Source: Chryseobacterium daeguense DSM 19388 (lineage in GTDB: Bacteria; Bacteroidota; Bacteroidia; Flavobacteriales; Weeksellaceae). From it: 64,000 nucleotides of DNA. The stretch covers positions 304,497-368,496 of the forward strand of contig NZ_AUMT01000001.1 of assembly GCF_000430825.1 (NCBI RefSeq), given 5' to 3'. Positions within the stretch are counted from its first letter, which is position 1; every line of letters begins with the position of its first letter. The position numbers and the translations under genes were made by a program. The notes beneath the pieces were generated by a model. That model made no database searches, was not told the origin of the DNA, and saw only the letters and a list, made by a program, of their open reading frames with translations. Positions 24,583 through 33,228 of this stretch are shown here, piece by piece.

Positions 24583-25281
24583 ATGCTTTTTTTACTTCCA
24601 GCTTATCTTTCTGAAAATACTTCTATCACGCACTTTTCGCCGGTGATAAAAGATTATATCATGAAAACAGACTATTTTTTCGTGGAAAATGAAAAAACTG
24701 CCCGAAAGGTTGTAAAGTTTTTTGCTCCGGAAAAAAAGCAATCGGATCTGAAACTATTTCTTTTAGATAAATACACGGAAAATGCTGATATTAAAGAGGC
24801 TCAGGAGCTAATGAATAAAGGGCAGGATTTCGGATTGCTTTCCGAAGCGGGGCTTCCCTGTATTGCTGATCCCGGTAATCTTATCGTAAAATGGTGTCAC
24901 GAAAAAAATATTCGGGTAGTGCCAGTTTCAGGGCCTTCGTCTATTATTTTAGCTCTTATTTCCAGCGGTTTCAACGGTCAGGAATTTACTTTTAACGGCT
25001 ATCTCCCGATTGATAAAGGAGAAAAGAAAAGGCATATCCTGAATCTGGAAAGTTTGGTTCAGAAAACCGGTTATTCACAGATTTTTATGGAAACTCCGTA
25101 TAGGAATAATCAGCTTTTTGAAGATTTATGTAAATTTTTGTCGCCATCTACAAAACTCTGTATCGCTGCCAGCATCAATGATCCGGAACATGAATTTATC
25201 AAAACAAAAACGATGAAAGACTGGCAGAAACAAAAGCCTGAACTGCATAAAATTCCGGCGGTTTTTGTTTTGGGGAAATAA
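24583..25281 (+). CDS. Tetrapyrrole-methylase-fold SAM methyltransferase (RsmI-like)
   Basis: A 232-residue protein of the TP-methylase fold. The segments GLLSEAGLPCIADPGN and VPVSGPSSIILALISSGF are the two characteristic SAM-binding stretches of RsmI, which 2'-O-methylates a cytidine in 16S rRNA. It is shorter than E. coli RsmI (about 286 residues) and lacks that enzyme's C-terminal region. Flavobacterial genomes usually carry a short protein like this in addition to true RsmI, so the substrate is uncertain. Its start is 24 bases behind the tyrosine phosphatase gene. Confidence 0.8.
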   Translation: MLFLLPAYLSENTSITHFSPVIKDYIMKTDYFFVENEKTARKVVKFFAPEKKQSDLKLFLLDKYTENADIKEAQELMNKGQDFGLLSEAGLPCIADPGNLIVKWCHEKNIRVVPVSGPSSIILALISSGFNGQEFTFNGYLPIDKGEKKRHILNLESLVQKTGYSQIFMETPYRNNQLFEDLCKFLSPSTKLCIAASINDPEHEFIKTKTMKDWQKQKPELHKIPAVFVLGK

Positions 25282-25371
25282 TCATAATGTTGATTTTATA
25301 GCTTTATTATTTGTTAGTGTTTTTAGGTATTCAAACTGTCAAAAATTAAAATTATTTTATATTTTTAGTGG

Positions 25372-26439
25372 ATGAAAAAGAGTCTATTAGCAATTGTATT
25401 TTCTCCGTTTTTGATGTATGCACAGGAAGTTCCGAAACTTACGGACGAAATGGCTGTTAAATTATCTGAAAAACCGCTTCACTGCATCAATCAGGAATAT
25501 CCGAACAAGACAGCTCACATCATCAATAATTCTAATGAAGTTCCATTAACTCCAAAAGATCTGCATCCCAGCTTTTATGGCTGTTTCGACTGGCATAGCT
25601 CTGTTCATGGACATTGGATGCTGGTACGATTATTAAAAACTAAACCGAATCTTTCTATTGCAAAAGACATTGAAAATATTCTTGATAATTCATTTAAAAA
25701 AGAAAATCTTCAAATTGAAGCAGATTATTTCACAAAATATCAACTCACAGGAACATTCGAAAGAACCTATGGCTGGGCCTGGCTGTTGAAGCTTGATGAA
25801 GAATTAACAACATGGAATCATCCAAAAGCAAAAATATGGCATCAGAATCTGAAGCCTTTAACGGATAAAATCCTGACATCGTGGAAGACCTATCTGCCCA
25901 AACAAACCTATCCGAACAGAACCGGAGTTCACCCTAATACGGCTTTTGCAATGGCTTTTGCGATCGATTGGGCAAGGGCAAATAAAGACAAAGAATTTGA
26001 AATTCAGCTGACGGAGAAAGCAAAATATTTTTATTTAAAAGATGAAAAAACACCTGCTTATCTTGAGCCGGATGGTTCGGACTTCTTTTCCCCGAGCCTG
26101 GAAATTGCAGATTTAATGAGGAGGGTCCTTCCACAGAAAGAATTTGTACAATGGTTAAATAAATTCTATGAAAAACGAAGTTTGGAGAATATTGAAAAGA
26201 TTCCCGTGGTAAGTGATCTTAGTGATTATCAAACGGTTCACCTGGTGGGTTTATCTTTTACAAAGGCATGGTGTATGAAAGGAATTGCAAAGTCTCTTCC
26301 TGATGGTCATCCGTTGAAAAAAGATTTCCGTAAAACAGCAACTGTATTCCTGAATAACGGGCTTCCGCTATTGTTTCAGGGGAATTATGGAGGGGATCAC
26401 TGGCTCGCAAGTTTCGCGGTATATGCGTTGGAAGATTAA
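25372..26439 (+). CDS. DUF2891 secreted protein
   Basis: A 355-residue protein with a signal peptide ending MYAQ. The CFDWHSSVHGHWMLVRLL segment at about residues 65-82, the RTYGWAWLLKL stretch and the late GGDHWLASFAVYAL ending are the conserved blocks of DUF2891. The many aromatic and His residues in an all-helical layout suggest an alpha/alpha toroid related to glycan-processing enzymes, but no activity is known to me. It is monocistronic and ends close to a CTTCCATC-type intergenic repeat. Confidence 0.85.
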   Translation: MKKSLLAIVFSPFLMYAQEVPKLTDEMAVKLSEKPLHCINQEYPNKTAHIINNSNEVPLTPKDLHPSFYGCFDWHSSVHGHWMLVRLLKTKPNLSIAKDIENILDNSFKKENLQIEADYFTKYQLTGTFERTYGWAWLLKLDEELTTWNHPKAKIWHQNLKPLTDKILTSWKTYLPKQTYPNRTGVHPNTAFAMAFAIDWARANKDKEFEIQLTEKAKYFYLKDEKTPAYLEPDGSDFFSPSLEIADLMRRVLPQKEFVQWLNKFYEKRSLENIEKIPVVSDLSDYQTVHLVGLSFTKAWCMKGIAKSLPDGHPLKKDFRKTATVFLNNGLPLLFQGNYGGDHWLASFAVYALED

Positions 26440-26465
26440 ATTGGCTGAGAGAGCCGTATGAAGGG

Positions 26466-26501
26466 TAAAACTTCCATCCTCCATCTTCCATCTTCAACAA
26501 A
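26466..26501. repeat. Short CTTCCATCTTCCATC-type intergenic repeat
   Basis: Tandem CTTCCAT/CCTCCAT units between convergent genes. Similar tracts occur near 30484 and 61855 and in the GGCTGGAAG family on the other strand. Confidence 0.4.
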
Positions 26502-26503
26502 TA

Positions 26504-26977
26504 CTAATACCTGATTCCCAGTTTTTTAAGAATAAAACTTAACAGCCAGATCGGGCCAATTAAAAGGAATTGAAGATCTTTTAAGAAAGACGGTTTTTTA
26601 CCTTCAATCTTATGTCCTACAAATTGTAAAATCCATGTTATTACAAATATAGCAAGGTAAAGAATCCATGATTTTTTCCCGAAGGTTACATTTGCCAGTG
26701 AAACGAAATGTTCCATTAAAAGCATTATGAAAATCATTATTATGGCTATTCTCCAAGACAACCGGAAATAAAATAAGGTAACCAAAGCTAAAGCTATAAA
26801 GCTGGCAATGCTCAGAAATCCGAAATATTTAAGGTAAATATTCGGGGTTGGAATATGGGAAATGAACCCCAGAATGGTCCAGAAAATCAGAGGCACACAT
26901 ATCCAGTGAATCAATTTATTTGTTGAGTTTCTGTGGCTTTCACCGTATTCTGCAAGAAGTAAATCAATTTTTCTCAT
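26504..26977 (-). CDS. Mpo1/DUF962-family membrane protein
   Basis: A 157-residue protein with four hydrophobic segments. The opening YGESHRNSTNKLIHWICVPL matches the DUF962/Mpo1 family, in which conserved His residues bind iron. The yeast member Mpo1 is a dioxygenase that shortens 2-hydroxy fatty acids. The C-terminal GHKIEGKKPSFLKDLQFLLI block with a further His is also typical. A lipid-related oxidation in the inner membrane is therefore plausible but is by family only. It is divergent from the AraC regulator at 27048. Confidence 0.85.
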   Translation of the reverse strand: MRKIDLLLAEYGESHRNSTNKLIHWICVPLIFWTILGFISHIPTPNIYLKYFGFLSIASFIALALVTLFYFRLSWRIAIIMIFIMLLMEHFVSLANVTFGKKSWILYLAIFVITWILQFVGHKIEGKKPSFLKDLQFLLIGPIWLLSFILKKLGIRY

Positions 26978-27012
26978 ATCTAAAATTTGGTTAATACTAA
27001 AATAATAAATTT

Positions 27013-27043
27013 TTGTAATCGCTGGAGAGATTGCTTACATTTG
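27013..27043 (+). promoter_or_regulatory. Promoter of the AraC-type regulator gene
   Basis: TTG at 27013-27015 and TACATTTG at 27036-27043, 20 bases apart (consensus 19). The ATG is only 5 bases past the -7 box, so the mRNA may be leaderless. Confidence 0.6.
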
Positions 27044-27047
27044 TGCT

Positions 27048-27893
27048 ATGTCTGTCCTAGAAAAATTCGGTGTTGAGATTTTTACCCAGCATAATATTTT
27101 CGAGAGAATTGCTGTGGATAAGCCTTTTCGTCCTGAGAATCCGGCATTTATATTTATTAAAACCGGTTCTATAAAGCTGCGTCAGCATTTTAATGATCTT
27201 GAACTTTCTGCTAATATGTTCATGGTGACTGATCCGCAGACGGTTTATGAAATGATTTCCGTGAGTGATGATTTTCAGTCCAGAATGGTCTCCTACAAAA
27301 GGGAATTCATTTCAGCTTTGTCTTTGAGGTTCAATAGATTAATAGGCTACAGATATTTCAGACAGCAGATGAATCGGGGTGTTCCTTTTAATCCTGAGGA
27401 AATGGAAGTGGTTTGGAAGAGTGTTAATTTTCTTAAGTATATTTTAGACACAGAAACCGAAATTTTATATAAAAAAGAGGTGGTGGAGCATCTTTTTTCT
27501 GTTTTTTGTTACCAGATGGCAGGGATTATTTCCAAAGAAGATACGAACTCAATGGGCCAGATGTCCAGGCAGGAAGAAATTGTTTTCGTTTTCCTGAATG
27601 ATCTCGCGGCCAACCACAACACTGAAAGAACGGTAGAATTCTATGCCGAACGCCAGTCAATTACAACCAGACATCTTTCATCTGTAGTGAAAAGCATTAC
27701 AGGAAAGTCGGCCAGCCAAATCATTGCATTAGTGGTAATGAATGAAGCTAAAGTACTTTTAAACTCCACCAGTAAGCCGGTTTCAGAGATTTCTACGATG
27801 CTGGGTTTCAGTGATCAGTATTCATTTTCTCATTTTTTTAAAAAGCATTTGGAAGTAAGTCCTTCACAATACCGGAATCAGTTTATAAGCTGA
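27048..27893 (+). CDS. AraC-family transcriptional regulator
   Basis: A 281-residue regulator with an N-terminal cupin-like sensor half and a C-terminal double HTH. The HTH part from about residue 180 shows TTRHLSSVVKSITGKSASQI and the second-helix signature EISTMLGFSDQYSFSHFFKK, followed by SPSQYR. It lies directly upstream of the TolC-HlyD-MFS operon with 89 bases between, so it is the likely regulator of that operon. ACATTTG-type direct repeats in the gap are candidate sites. The inducing ligand is unknown. Confidence 0.9.
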   Translation: MSVLEKFGVEIFTQHNIFERIAVDKPFRPENPAFIFIKTGSIKLRQHFNDLELSANMFMVTDPQTVYEMISVSDDFQSRMVSYKREFISALSLRFNRLIGYRYFRQQMNRGVPFNPEEMEVVWKSVNFLKYILDTETEILYKKEVVEHLFSVFCYQMAGIISKEDTNSMGQMSRQEEIVFVFLNDLAANHNTERTVEFYAERQSITTRHLSSVVKSITGKSASQIIALVVMNEAKVLLNSTSKPVSEISTMLGFSDQYSFSHFFKKHLEVSPSQYRNQFIS

Positions 27894-27932
27894 AATCTTA
27901 CATTTGAACATCTTTTTCCAATTCTTAAACAT

Positions 27933-27962
27933 TTGTTTGAACTTATGGGCGCCATAACTTTG
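27933..27962 (+). promoter_or_regulatory. Promoter of the efflux operon
   Basis: TTG at 27933-27935, 19-base spacer, TAACTTTG at 27955-27962, an exact match to the Bacteroidetes housekeeping consensus. Direct repeats beginning ACATTTG lie at about 27900 and 27930 and overlap the -33 region. Confidence 0.75.
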
Positions 27963-27982
27963 CATCTGTAAAACAAGGTACA

Positions 27983-29293
27983 ATGGTAAAGAACATAAAA
28001 ACAGCACTATCACTTGTGGTAGCAATCTTTCCTGCGCTGTTTTTTTCACAGGAAATAAAACAGATGACAGCGAATGAGGCTGCCGAGCTTGCGGTACAAA
28101 ATCACCAGCAGTTAAAAGTTTCGGCACAAAATATTGATATTGCAAAACAGAAAACAAATACTGTAAAGCTTCAGAAATTGCCTTCAATCACGGCTTCTAT
28201 GAGTCAATTTTATTTGGGAGATGCAGTAGCTGTCGACAAAGATTTTTCAAATTCCACTCATATTTCCATGCCTCACTATGGAAGCTCTTATGGAATTCAG
28301 GCTACCCAGCTGATTTTTAATGGAGGATTGGTTAATAAATCCATTGAGCTGGCCGGGCTTCGGGAACAGCTTTCCAAACTGGATCTTGAAAAGAATAAGC
28401 AGGATGTGAAATTTTTAGTAATCTCCAATTATCTTGATATTTATAAAGTTCTAAATCAGCAGGAAGTTTTTAAAAACAACAAAAAACTTGCTCAGGAGCG
28501 CCTTAAAAACATTCAAAAATTTTATGAACAGGGGATGGTTACCCGTAATGAGGTAATTCGTGGCGAGCTCGCAATTAAAAACCTTGATCAGGGAATTTTA
28601 ACTTTGATAAACAACCGCAAAATTCTCAATTATAATTTGAATATTGCTTTAGGTTTATCTTCTGATACTGAGATTATTCCGGTGGAGAGTTTAGACAATA
28701 AAGAATCCGGGATCGGGATGGATTATTATCTGAATCTTGCTCATGAAAGCAATCCGCTACTGAAATCAGCAAAAACAAATATTGATGCAGCAGATAAAAA
28801 TATAGAAATTATAAAAACCGACAAAATGCCTACGCTGGCGGGGTTTGGAGGATATACCCTGCAAAGGCCGATAACCAACAGAAATCCTGTAGTGGATATG
28901 TATGCAGGTGGCTGGCAAACGGGGATTTCGCTAAGCTATAATATTGATAATCTGTATAAAACCAAAGAAAGAGTAAAGCTTGGAGAATTACAAAAAATTC
29001 AGGCAGGCGATGCAATGATTCTTACCCAACAGAATATTGATATGGCGGTAAATGCAGCTTATGTGAAATATCAGGAATCTATCCAGCAGGCAGAAATTCT
29101 GAATGATGCTAAAAAACTGGCAGAAGAAAACTATAAGATCACCGAAGCTAAATATCTGAACCAGTTAGCAGTACAAGCAGAAATGATTGACGCGCAAAAC
29201 CAGAAGCTGCAATCTGAGCTGGATTATGCCAATGCGGAAATCAATGTCCTGTATCAATATTATAATCTTCTAAAATCTACAGGAACTCTATAA
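27983..29293 (+). CDS. TolC-family outer-membrane efflux protein
   Basis: A 436-residue outer-membrane channel component with a signal peptide ending FFSQ. It has two long alpha-helical repeats rich in Gln, Ala, Lys and Asn (for example AELAVQNHQQLKVSAQNIDI, and the second-half equivalent beginning NLAHESNPLLKSAKTNID), which build the periplasmic tunnel of TolC proteins. It is first in a three-gene operon with HlyD and MFS components. Together they would export toxic compounds across both membranes. The promoter ahead of it matches consensus. Confidence 0.93.
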   Translation: MVKNIKTALSLVVAIFPALFFSQEIKQMTANEAAELAVQNHQQLKVSAQNIDIAKQKTNTVKLQKLPSITASMSQFYLGDAVAVDKDFSNSTHISMPHYGSSYGIQATQLIFNGGLVNKSIELAGLREQLSKLDLEKNKQDVKFLVISNYLDIYKVLNQQEVFKNNKKLAQERLKNIQKFYEQGMVTRNEVIRGELAIKNLDQGILTLINNRKILNYNLNIALGLSSDTEIIPVESLDNKESGIGMDYYLNLAHESNPLLKSAKTNIDAADKNIEIIKTDKMPTLAGFGGYTLQRPITNRNPVVDMYAGGWQTGISLSYNIDNLYKTKERVKLGELQKIQAGDAMILTQQNIDMAVNAAYVKYQESIQQAEILNDAKKLAEENYKITEAKYLNQLAVQAEMIDAQNQKLQSELDYANAEINVLYQYYNLLKSTGTL

Positions 29294-29310
29294 TTTTTAA
29301 AACTAAAACA

Positions 29311-30426
29311 ATGGAAAATAAGGAACAAAATACTAAAAATACATCAGCGGCAGCCGGCCAGTCAAGTGTTGTCGAAAAGAAAAAGCAAAACAGAAAAAAT
29401 AAAATCAGAGCAATTATTTCCAATATCGTTGTATTTCTGGCTATAGGATTTGGTCTGTACTGGCTGGTAAGCGAGTACTTTCATGTAGGAGATAAAACAT
29501 ATACTGAAGCCGCTCAGGTGGAGGAATTTATTAACCCTATTAATACAAGAGTTTCAGCTTATATTAAAGAAATAAAATTCATTGAGCATCAAAAAGTAAA
29601 AAAAGGCGATACGATGGTAATTTTGGATGATCGTGAAATTTTAACACAGCTCGGTCAGGCTGAAGCGGCCTATCAGAATGCTTTGGCTCAAAAAAACGCT
29701 ACAAGTTCCTCTGTAAATACAGTTTCTAATAACGTAAGTGTGATGGAAGCCAATATTGCCGGAGCAAAGGCAAGACTTTGGAACGCCGAACAGAATTTAA
29801 GCAGATACAAAAACCTTTTAGCATCTGAAGCGGTTACCCGACAGCAGTATGACCAGGTAAAAACGGAATATGATGCGCAAAAAGCAGCCTATGAAGCACT
29901 GGCCAATCAAAAGCAGTCTGCAAATCTTTCTACAACGGAAGTAAAAAGCAAGTTAGGAATAAATGATGCCGAAATCAAAAGAACAAAAGCAGCCCTGGAA
30001 ATGGCAAAAATCAATCTTTCTTATACTGTTATTACAGCACCTTATGATGGAGTGATGGGAAGAAGAACAATCTCGGAGGGGCAATTGATTCAACCCGGAC
30101 AGCAGGTTGCAACGATCGTTTTGAACGGGCAAAAATGGGTTACGGCTAATTTCCTGGAAAGCCAGATGCCAAACATCAAAATAGGGGAGAAAATGGCCAT
30201 GACAGCCGATGCGTTGGGCGGACAGAAATTTGAAGGGGTGGTAACTGCAATTTCCGCGGCAACCGGCTCAAAATATTCCAATGTTCCAACAGATAATTCT
30301 ACGGGAAATTTTATTAAAGTTCAGCAAAGAATTCCTGTAAGAATCGAGTTTACGGGCTCCAATAAAAAAGAAAATATTGATAAGCTGAGCGCTGGGATGA
30401 ATATGAATATTCAGATTAGCAAATAG
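29311..30426 (+). CDS. HlyD/EmrA-family membrane fusion protein
   Basis: A 371-residue periplasmic adaptor anchored by one N-terminal membrane helix (about residues 30-52) after a charged Lys-rich cytoplasmic start. It has the split biotinyl-lipoyl domain (INTRVSAYIKEI, later VITAPYDGVMG), a long helical hairpin of about 110 residues between the halves, and a beta-barrel domain with the GQLIQPGQQV segment. The length and order match EmrA. It joins the TolC protein upstream to the MFS pump downstream, with a gap of 17 bases behind the tolC-like gene. Confidence 0.93.
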   Translation: MENKEQNTKNTSAAAGQSSVVEKKKQNRKNKIRAIISNIVVFLAIGFGLYWLVSEYFHVGDKTYTEAAQVEEFINPINTRVSAYIKEIKFIEHQKVKKGDTMVILDDREILTQLGQAEAAYQNALAQKNATSSSVNTVSNNVSVMEANIAGAKARLWNAEQNLSRYKNLLASEAVTRQQYDQVKTEYDAQKAAYEALANQKQSANLSTTEVKSKLGINDAEIKRTKAALEMAKINLSYTVITAPYDGVMGRRTISEGQLIQPGQQVATIVLNGQKWVTANFLESQMPNIKIGEKMAMTADALGGQKFEGVVTAISAATGSKYSNVPTDNSTGNFIKVQQRIPVRIEFTGSNKKENIDKLSAGMNMNIQISK

Positions 30427-30532
30427 TTTTTGGCCGGAAGCCGGATGCAGGAAGAGGGAAGTTATGTTGTTTAAAAAAATTCACTCTTCCATCTTCAAAC
30501 CTCAGGCCCTCAACATCAAATTTGAAAAAAAT

Positions 30533-32122
30533 ATGTACAATAAAGGATTATTTAACGACTGGGTTCCAAAGCCCGTTCAGCTTTTAATGATTGCCCTGCT
30601 GGTTATTGTGGTTCTGCCTATGGGTGGGGTTTATACCGGGAATATCAGCTTTATGGTGGGCGGAACGGGTGAGCTTTCGGAATATTTTATGTTTGCGAAT
30701 TATGCCACCACCATCGGGATGGGAGCTTCTATGCCTATTGTTCTCAGGATGAAAATGAGGTTTAAAGTGCGAAATAAATTCGTGTTTTTACTCGTGCTGT
30801 TGGGTTTACTGGGGTTAGTCAATGCTACAACGCTGAATCCGGTTGTAATTGTAGGAGTATCGCTCATGATCGGTTTTCTTAAAATGATGGTGGCCATTGA
30901 GCTCTTTCTGCCATTAATGATGATGATGGGTGATCGGGGAGTTTTTTATGGTGTATTTTATACCGCGGTTTTAAGTTTGAACCAAATTTCAAGCTATTAC
31001 GCAGTAGAAGTTTCCATTTTGTATAACTGGCAGCAGTTTTTTGTGATTGTAACAATAATGTGTTTTGTGATGGCGCTTCTGTGCTGGGTTTTGATGCATG
31101 ATAAATATTTTGCCCTTAAAGTTCCTCTGCATTATATCGATTGGATGAGCATCATCTTGTTTATATCGGCATTCATGTTTTTGGCTTATGTTTTATCATT
31201 TGGAAAGCAGCAGGACTGGCTGAATTCGAAACGTATCATTCATGCGGCTATTGCTTCTTTTATAAGTTTTGGTTTGTTGGTGGTACGTCAGTTTACCTTG
31301 AAAAGACCTTATTTATCTTTTTCCATATTTACGAAAAATAATGTTCTGAATGGATTATTCATGCTGTTTTGGATGGGAATGTTTTTGGGTACGGCCTCAA
31401 TACAGAATATTTTTTCGGTGGGAGTTCTTGGATATGATCAGCTAACCAATGCAAAATTAAACCTGTTCATGATTCCCGGGCTTATTACAGCCGGAATTGC
31501 AGCTGTTTACTGGTTCAAAAAGAAAAAGCCTTTAAAAATGTTCATATTTTCTGGGTTTTCTGCCATGTTGGGTTATGCTTTGATTATGTATTTCTCTATG
31601 GTTCCGGAATTCAATTATGAAAACTGGTATCTGCCCATGTTTCTGAAAGGGTACGGAATGGCAGCATTGTTTATTGCTGTGTGGTTTTATACGCTTGATA
31701 AATTAGAATTAAATGATATGCTTGCTGCGATAGGATTGGTTTTGGTCTGGAGAACTTTCTTAACGGTTGGTATCTTTTCGGCCTTATTCTCATGGTTCCA
31801 GTATCAGTTTCAGATAGAAAGTCTGGGAAATCTTGCGGTGTACATGGATGGGATGACCATCTCACCACAGAACGTTGCGGGAAATATGAAGATGATTCAG
31901 CTAAATGCCATTCTTGCGGCAAATAAAAGGATATTCGGATATGTTGTAATTGTTGGCTTTATGGTACTTGTATATGTTTTAACCCACCATTTCGGAGTAA
32001 AAAGGTTCCATTATCTGAGGTTTATAAGAGTGTTGAGCGGAAAATCTATCATTGCAGGAAGAAGAATTAAAGAAAGAAGAATTGAAGAAGAAATAAAAGA
32101 TGCGGCCGGCTACGCAATGTAA
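30533..32122 (+). CDS. MFS drug-efflux transporter, 14-TM (DHA2/EmrB-like)
   Basis: An inner-membrane pump of about 529 residues with 14 hydrophobic segments and a basic C-terminal tail (RRIKERRIEEE). It is the third component of the operon. The frame is open from 30464, but the first 23 codons are derived from a GGCCGGAAG/CTTCCATC intergenic repeat. I therefore choose the ATG at 30533, giving MYNKGLFNDWVPKPVQ as the start. The usual MFS motif A is poorly kept, as is common in flavobacterial EmrB-like proteins; the substrate is unknown. The operon ends at a strong hairpin. Confidence 0.85.
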   Translation: MYNKGLFNDWVPKPVQLLMIALLVIVVLPMGGVYTGNISFMVGGTGELSEYFMFANYATTIGMGASMPIVLRMKMRFKVRNKFVFLLVLLGLLGLVNATTLNPVVIVGVSLMIGFLKMMVAIELFLPLMMMMGDRGVFYGVFYTAVLSLNQISSYYAVEVSILYNWQQFFVIVTIMCFVMALLCWVLMHDKYFALKVPLHYIDWMSIILFISAFMFLAYVLSFGKQQDWLNSKRIIHAAIASFISFGLLVVRQFTLKRPYLSFSIFTKNNVLNGLFMLFWMGMFLGTASIQNIFSVGVLGYDQLTNAKLNLFMIPGLITAGIAAVYWFKKKKPLKMFIFSGFSAMLGYALIMYFSMVPEFNYENWYLPMFLKGYGMAALFIAVWFYTLDKLELNDMLAAIGLVLVWRTFLTVGIFSALFSWFQYQFQIESLGNLAVYMDGMTISPQNVAGNMKMIQLNAILAANKRIFGYVVIVGFMVLVYVLTHHFGVKRFHYLRFIRVLSGKSIIAGRRIKERRIEEEIKDAAGYAM

Positions 32123-32150
32123 CGAAACCTTGTTTTTCATTTACTTAGTC

Positions 32151-32183
32151 AAAGCCCTGTTTTATTTTAAAAAGCAGGGCTTT
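32151..32183 (+). terminator. Terminator of the efflux operon
   Basis: AAAGCCCTG faces CAGGGCTTT, extended by TTTT/AAAA pairing in the loop region. Confidence 0.8.
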
Positions 32184-32224
32184 GCATTTATTTTTAGAAA
32201 TTGAATTACATTACGCTGAATTTT

Positions 32225-32297
32225 AGGAGCTGTTTCCCGCTTTTCATTGCAATCTTTTTTTTCAAAAAAGGATTTTCATTGCAATCGGGGCTAGGGT
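32225..32297 (+). repeat. Interspersed palindromic repeat family A, copy 1 (diverged)
   Basis: It has the layout CCCGCTTT..., a T-rich and A-rich centre (CTTTTTTTT/CAAAAAAGG) and GCAATCGGGGCTAGGG, shared with 52142 and 57810. In this copy TTTTCATTGCAATC occurs twice as a direct repeat. Confidence 0.65.
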
Positions 32298-32387
32298 GTA
32301 GGGAACGGTGGCTTCGAGAGCCTCAGCCACCACGAAAAGGCGGTGTTTTTTATCACCGGTTTGTCATTACCGGGAACGATGCAATCT

Positions 32388-32417
32388 TTGTTTAAGCTTT
32401 TAAAACCATTATCTTTG
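32388..32417 (+). promoter_or_regulatory. Promoter of the methyltransferase gene
   Basis: TTG at 32388-32390, 19-base spacer, TATCTTTG at 32410-32417, an exact consensus match 17 bases before the ATG. Confidence 0.75.
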
Positions 32418-32433
32418 TATTTTAAAATCAACT

Positions 32434-33138
32434 ATGAAAGACTTAATGGGCAAAGCCATCTGGGATTTTTACCACAACGAAAATCCTGAAGACCTGCAGA
32501 CTGAAACTTCAATTTCCGAGCTGGATGAGCTTCCGGTAGACTATCTCTTCCGTAGTTTTGAAGAAATGAATGAAATTGAACAAAAAGCACTGGAATTAGC
32601 TCATGGAAAAGTCTTGGACATCGGTGCTGGTGCGGGATCCCATTCTTTATATCTTCAGAACGAAAGAAATCTTGATGTAACGGCGCTGGATATCTCGCCA
32701 AAGTCCATTGAGGTATGCAGATTGCGCGGAATTAAGAATGCTGTTGCTCAAAATATGCTTCATTTTTCAGAAGAAACTTTTGATACGGTTTTGTTATTAA
32801 TGAACGGAACCGGAATTTTTCAAAGCCTGAATGTGATTGATATTTACCTGAAAAAATTATATTCACTGCTAAATAAAAACGGACAAATCTTAATCGACAG
32901 CACAGATATTTTGTATATGTTCGATAAAGATGAAGACGGTGGAGTTTACATTCCCGCAGAAGGTTATTACGGCGAACTGGATTATATTGTTCACTACAAA
33001 GGTGAATCTGAAGATCCTATAAAATGGCTGTATCTTGATTTTACAACCTTAAAAAATGCTGCCGAGAATAATGGATTTAAAATTGAGAAGATTTTACAGG
33101 ATGAAGATGCTTATTTAGCGAAACTTACTAAGAAATAA
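32434..33138 (+). CDS. Class I SAM-dependent methyltransferase
   Basis: A 234-residue cytoplasmic methyltransferase. Motif I is VLDIGAGAGSHSLYL at about residues 55-69, followed by the acidic residue of ALDISPKSIEVC (motif II) and the DTVLLLMNGTGIFQ strand (motif IV region). The rest is a single Rossmann-like domain with an insert rich in acidic residues near 165-185. The family is broad and the substrate cannot be told from sequence. It stands alone between the efflux operon and convergent metG, with its own consensus promoter and a shared hairpin terminator. Confidence 0.88.
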   Translation: MKDLMGKAIWDFYHNENPEDLQTETSISELDELPVDYLFRSFEEMNEIEQKALELAHGKVLDIGAGAGSHSLYLQNERNLDVTALDISPKSIEVCRLRGIKNAVAQNMLHFSEETFDTVLLLMNGTGIFQSLNVIDIYLKKLYSLLNKNGQILIDSTDILYMFDKDEDGGVYIPAEGYYGELDYIVHYKGESEDPIKWLYLDFTTLKNAAENNGFKIEKILQDEDAYLAKLTKK

Positions 33139-33182
33139 TATTTGTTATTGCTTCGTCGTTACACTCCTCGCAATGATACAAA

Positions 33183-33207
33183 AAACCACATGAATCACAT
33201 GTGGTTT
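33183..33207. terminator. Bidirectional terminator between methyltransferase gene and metG
   Basis: Perfect 10-bp stem, AAACCACATG against CATGTGGTTT, with a 5-base loop. Just before it (33149-33180) is a short tract, TTCGTCGTTACACTCCTCGC, that resembles a common interspersed repeat of this group. Confidence 0.8.
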
Positions 33208-33228
33208 ATATTTAAACATTTAAAAAAA

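Noticed and set aside
30464..30532. Upstream extension of the MFS pump reading frame
   Set aside because: These 23 codons come from an intergenic repeat; the ATG at 30533 gives a normal transporter start.
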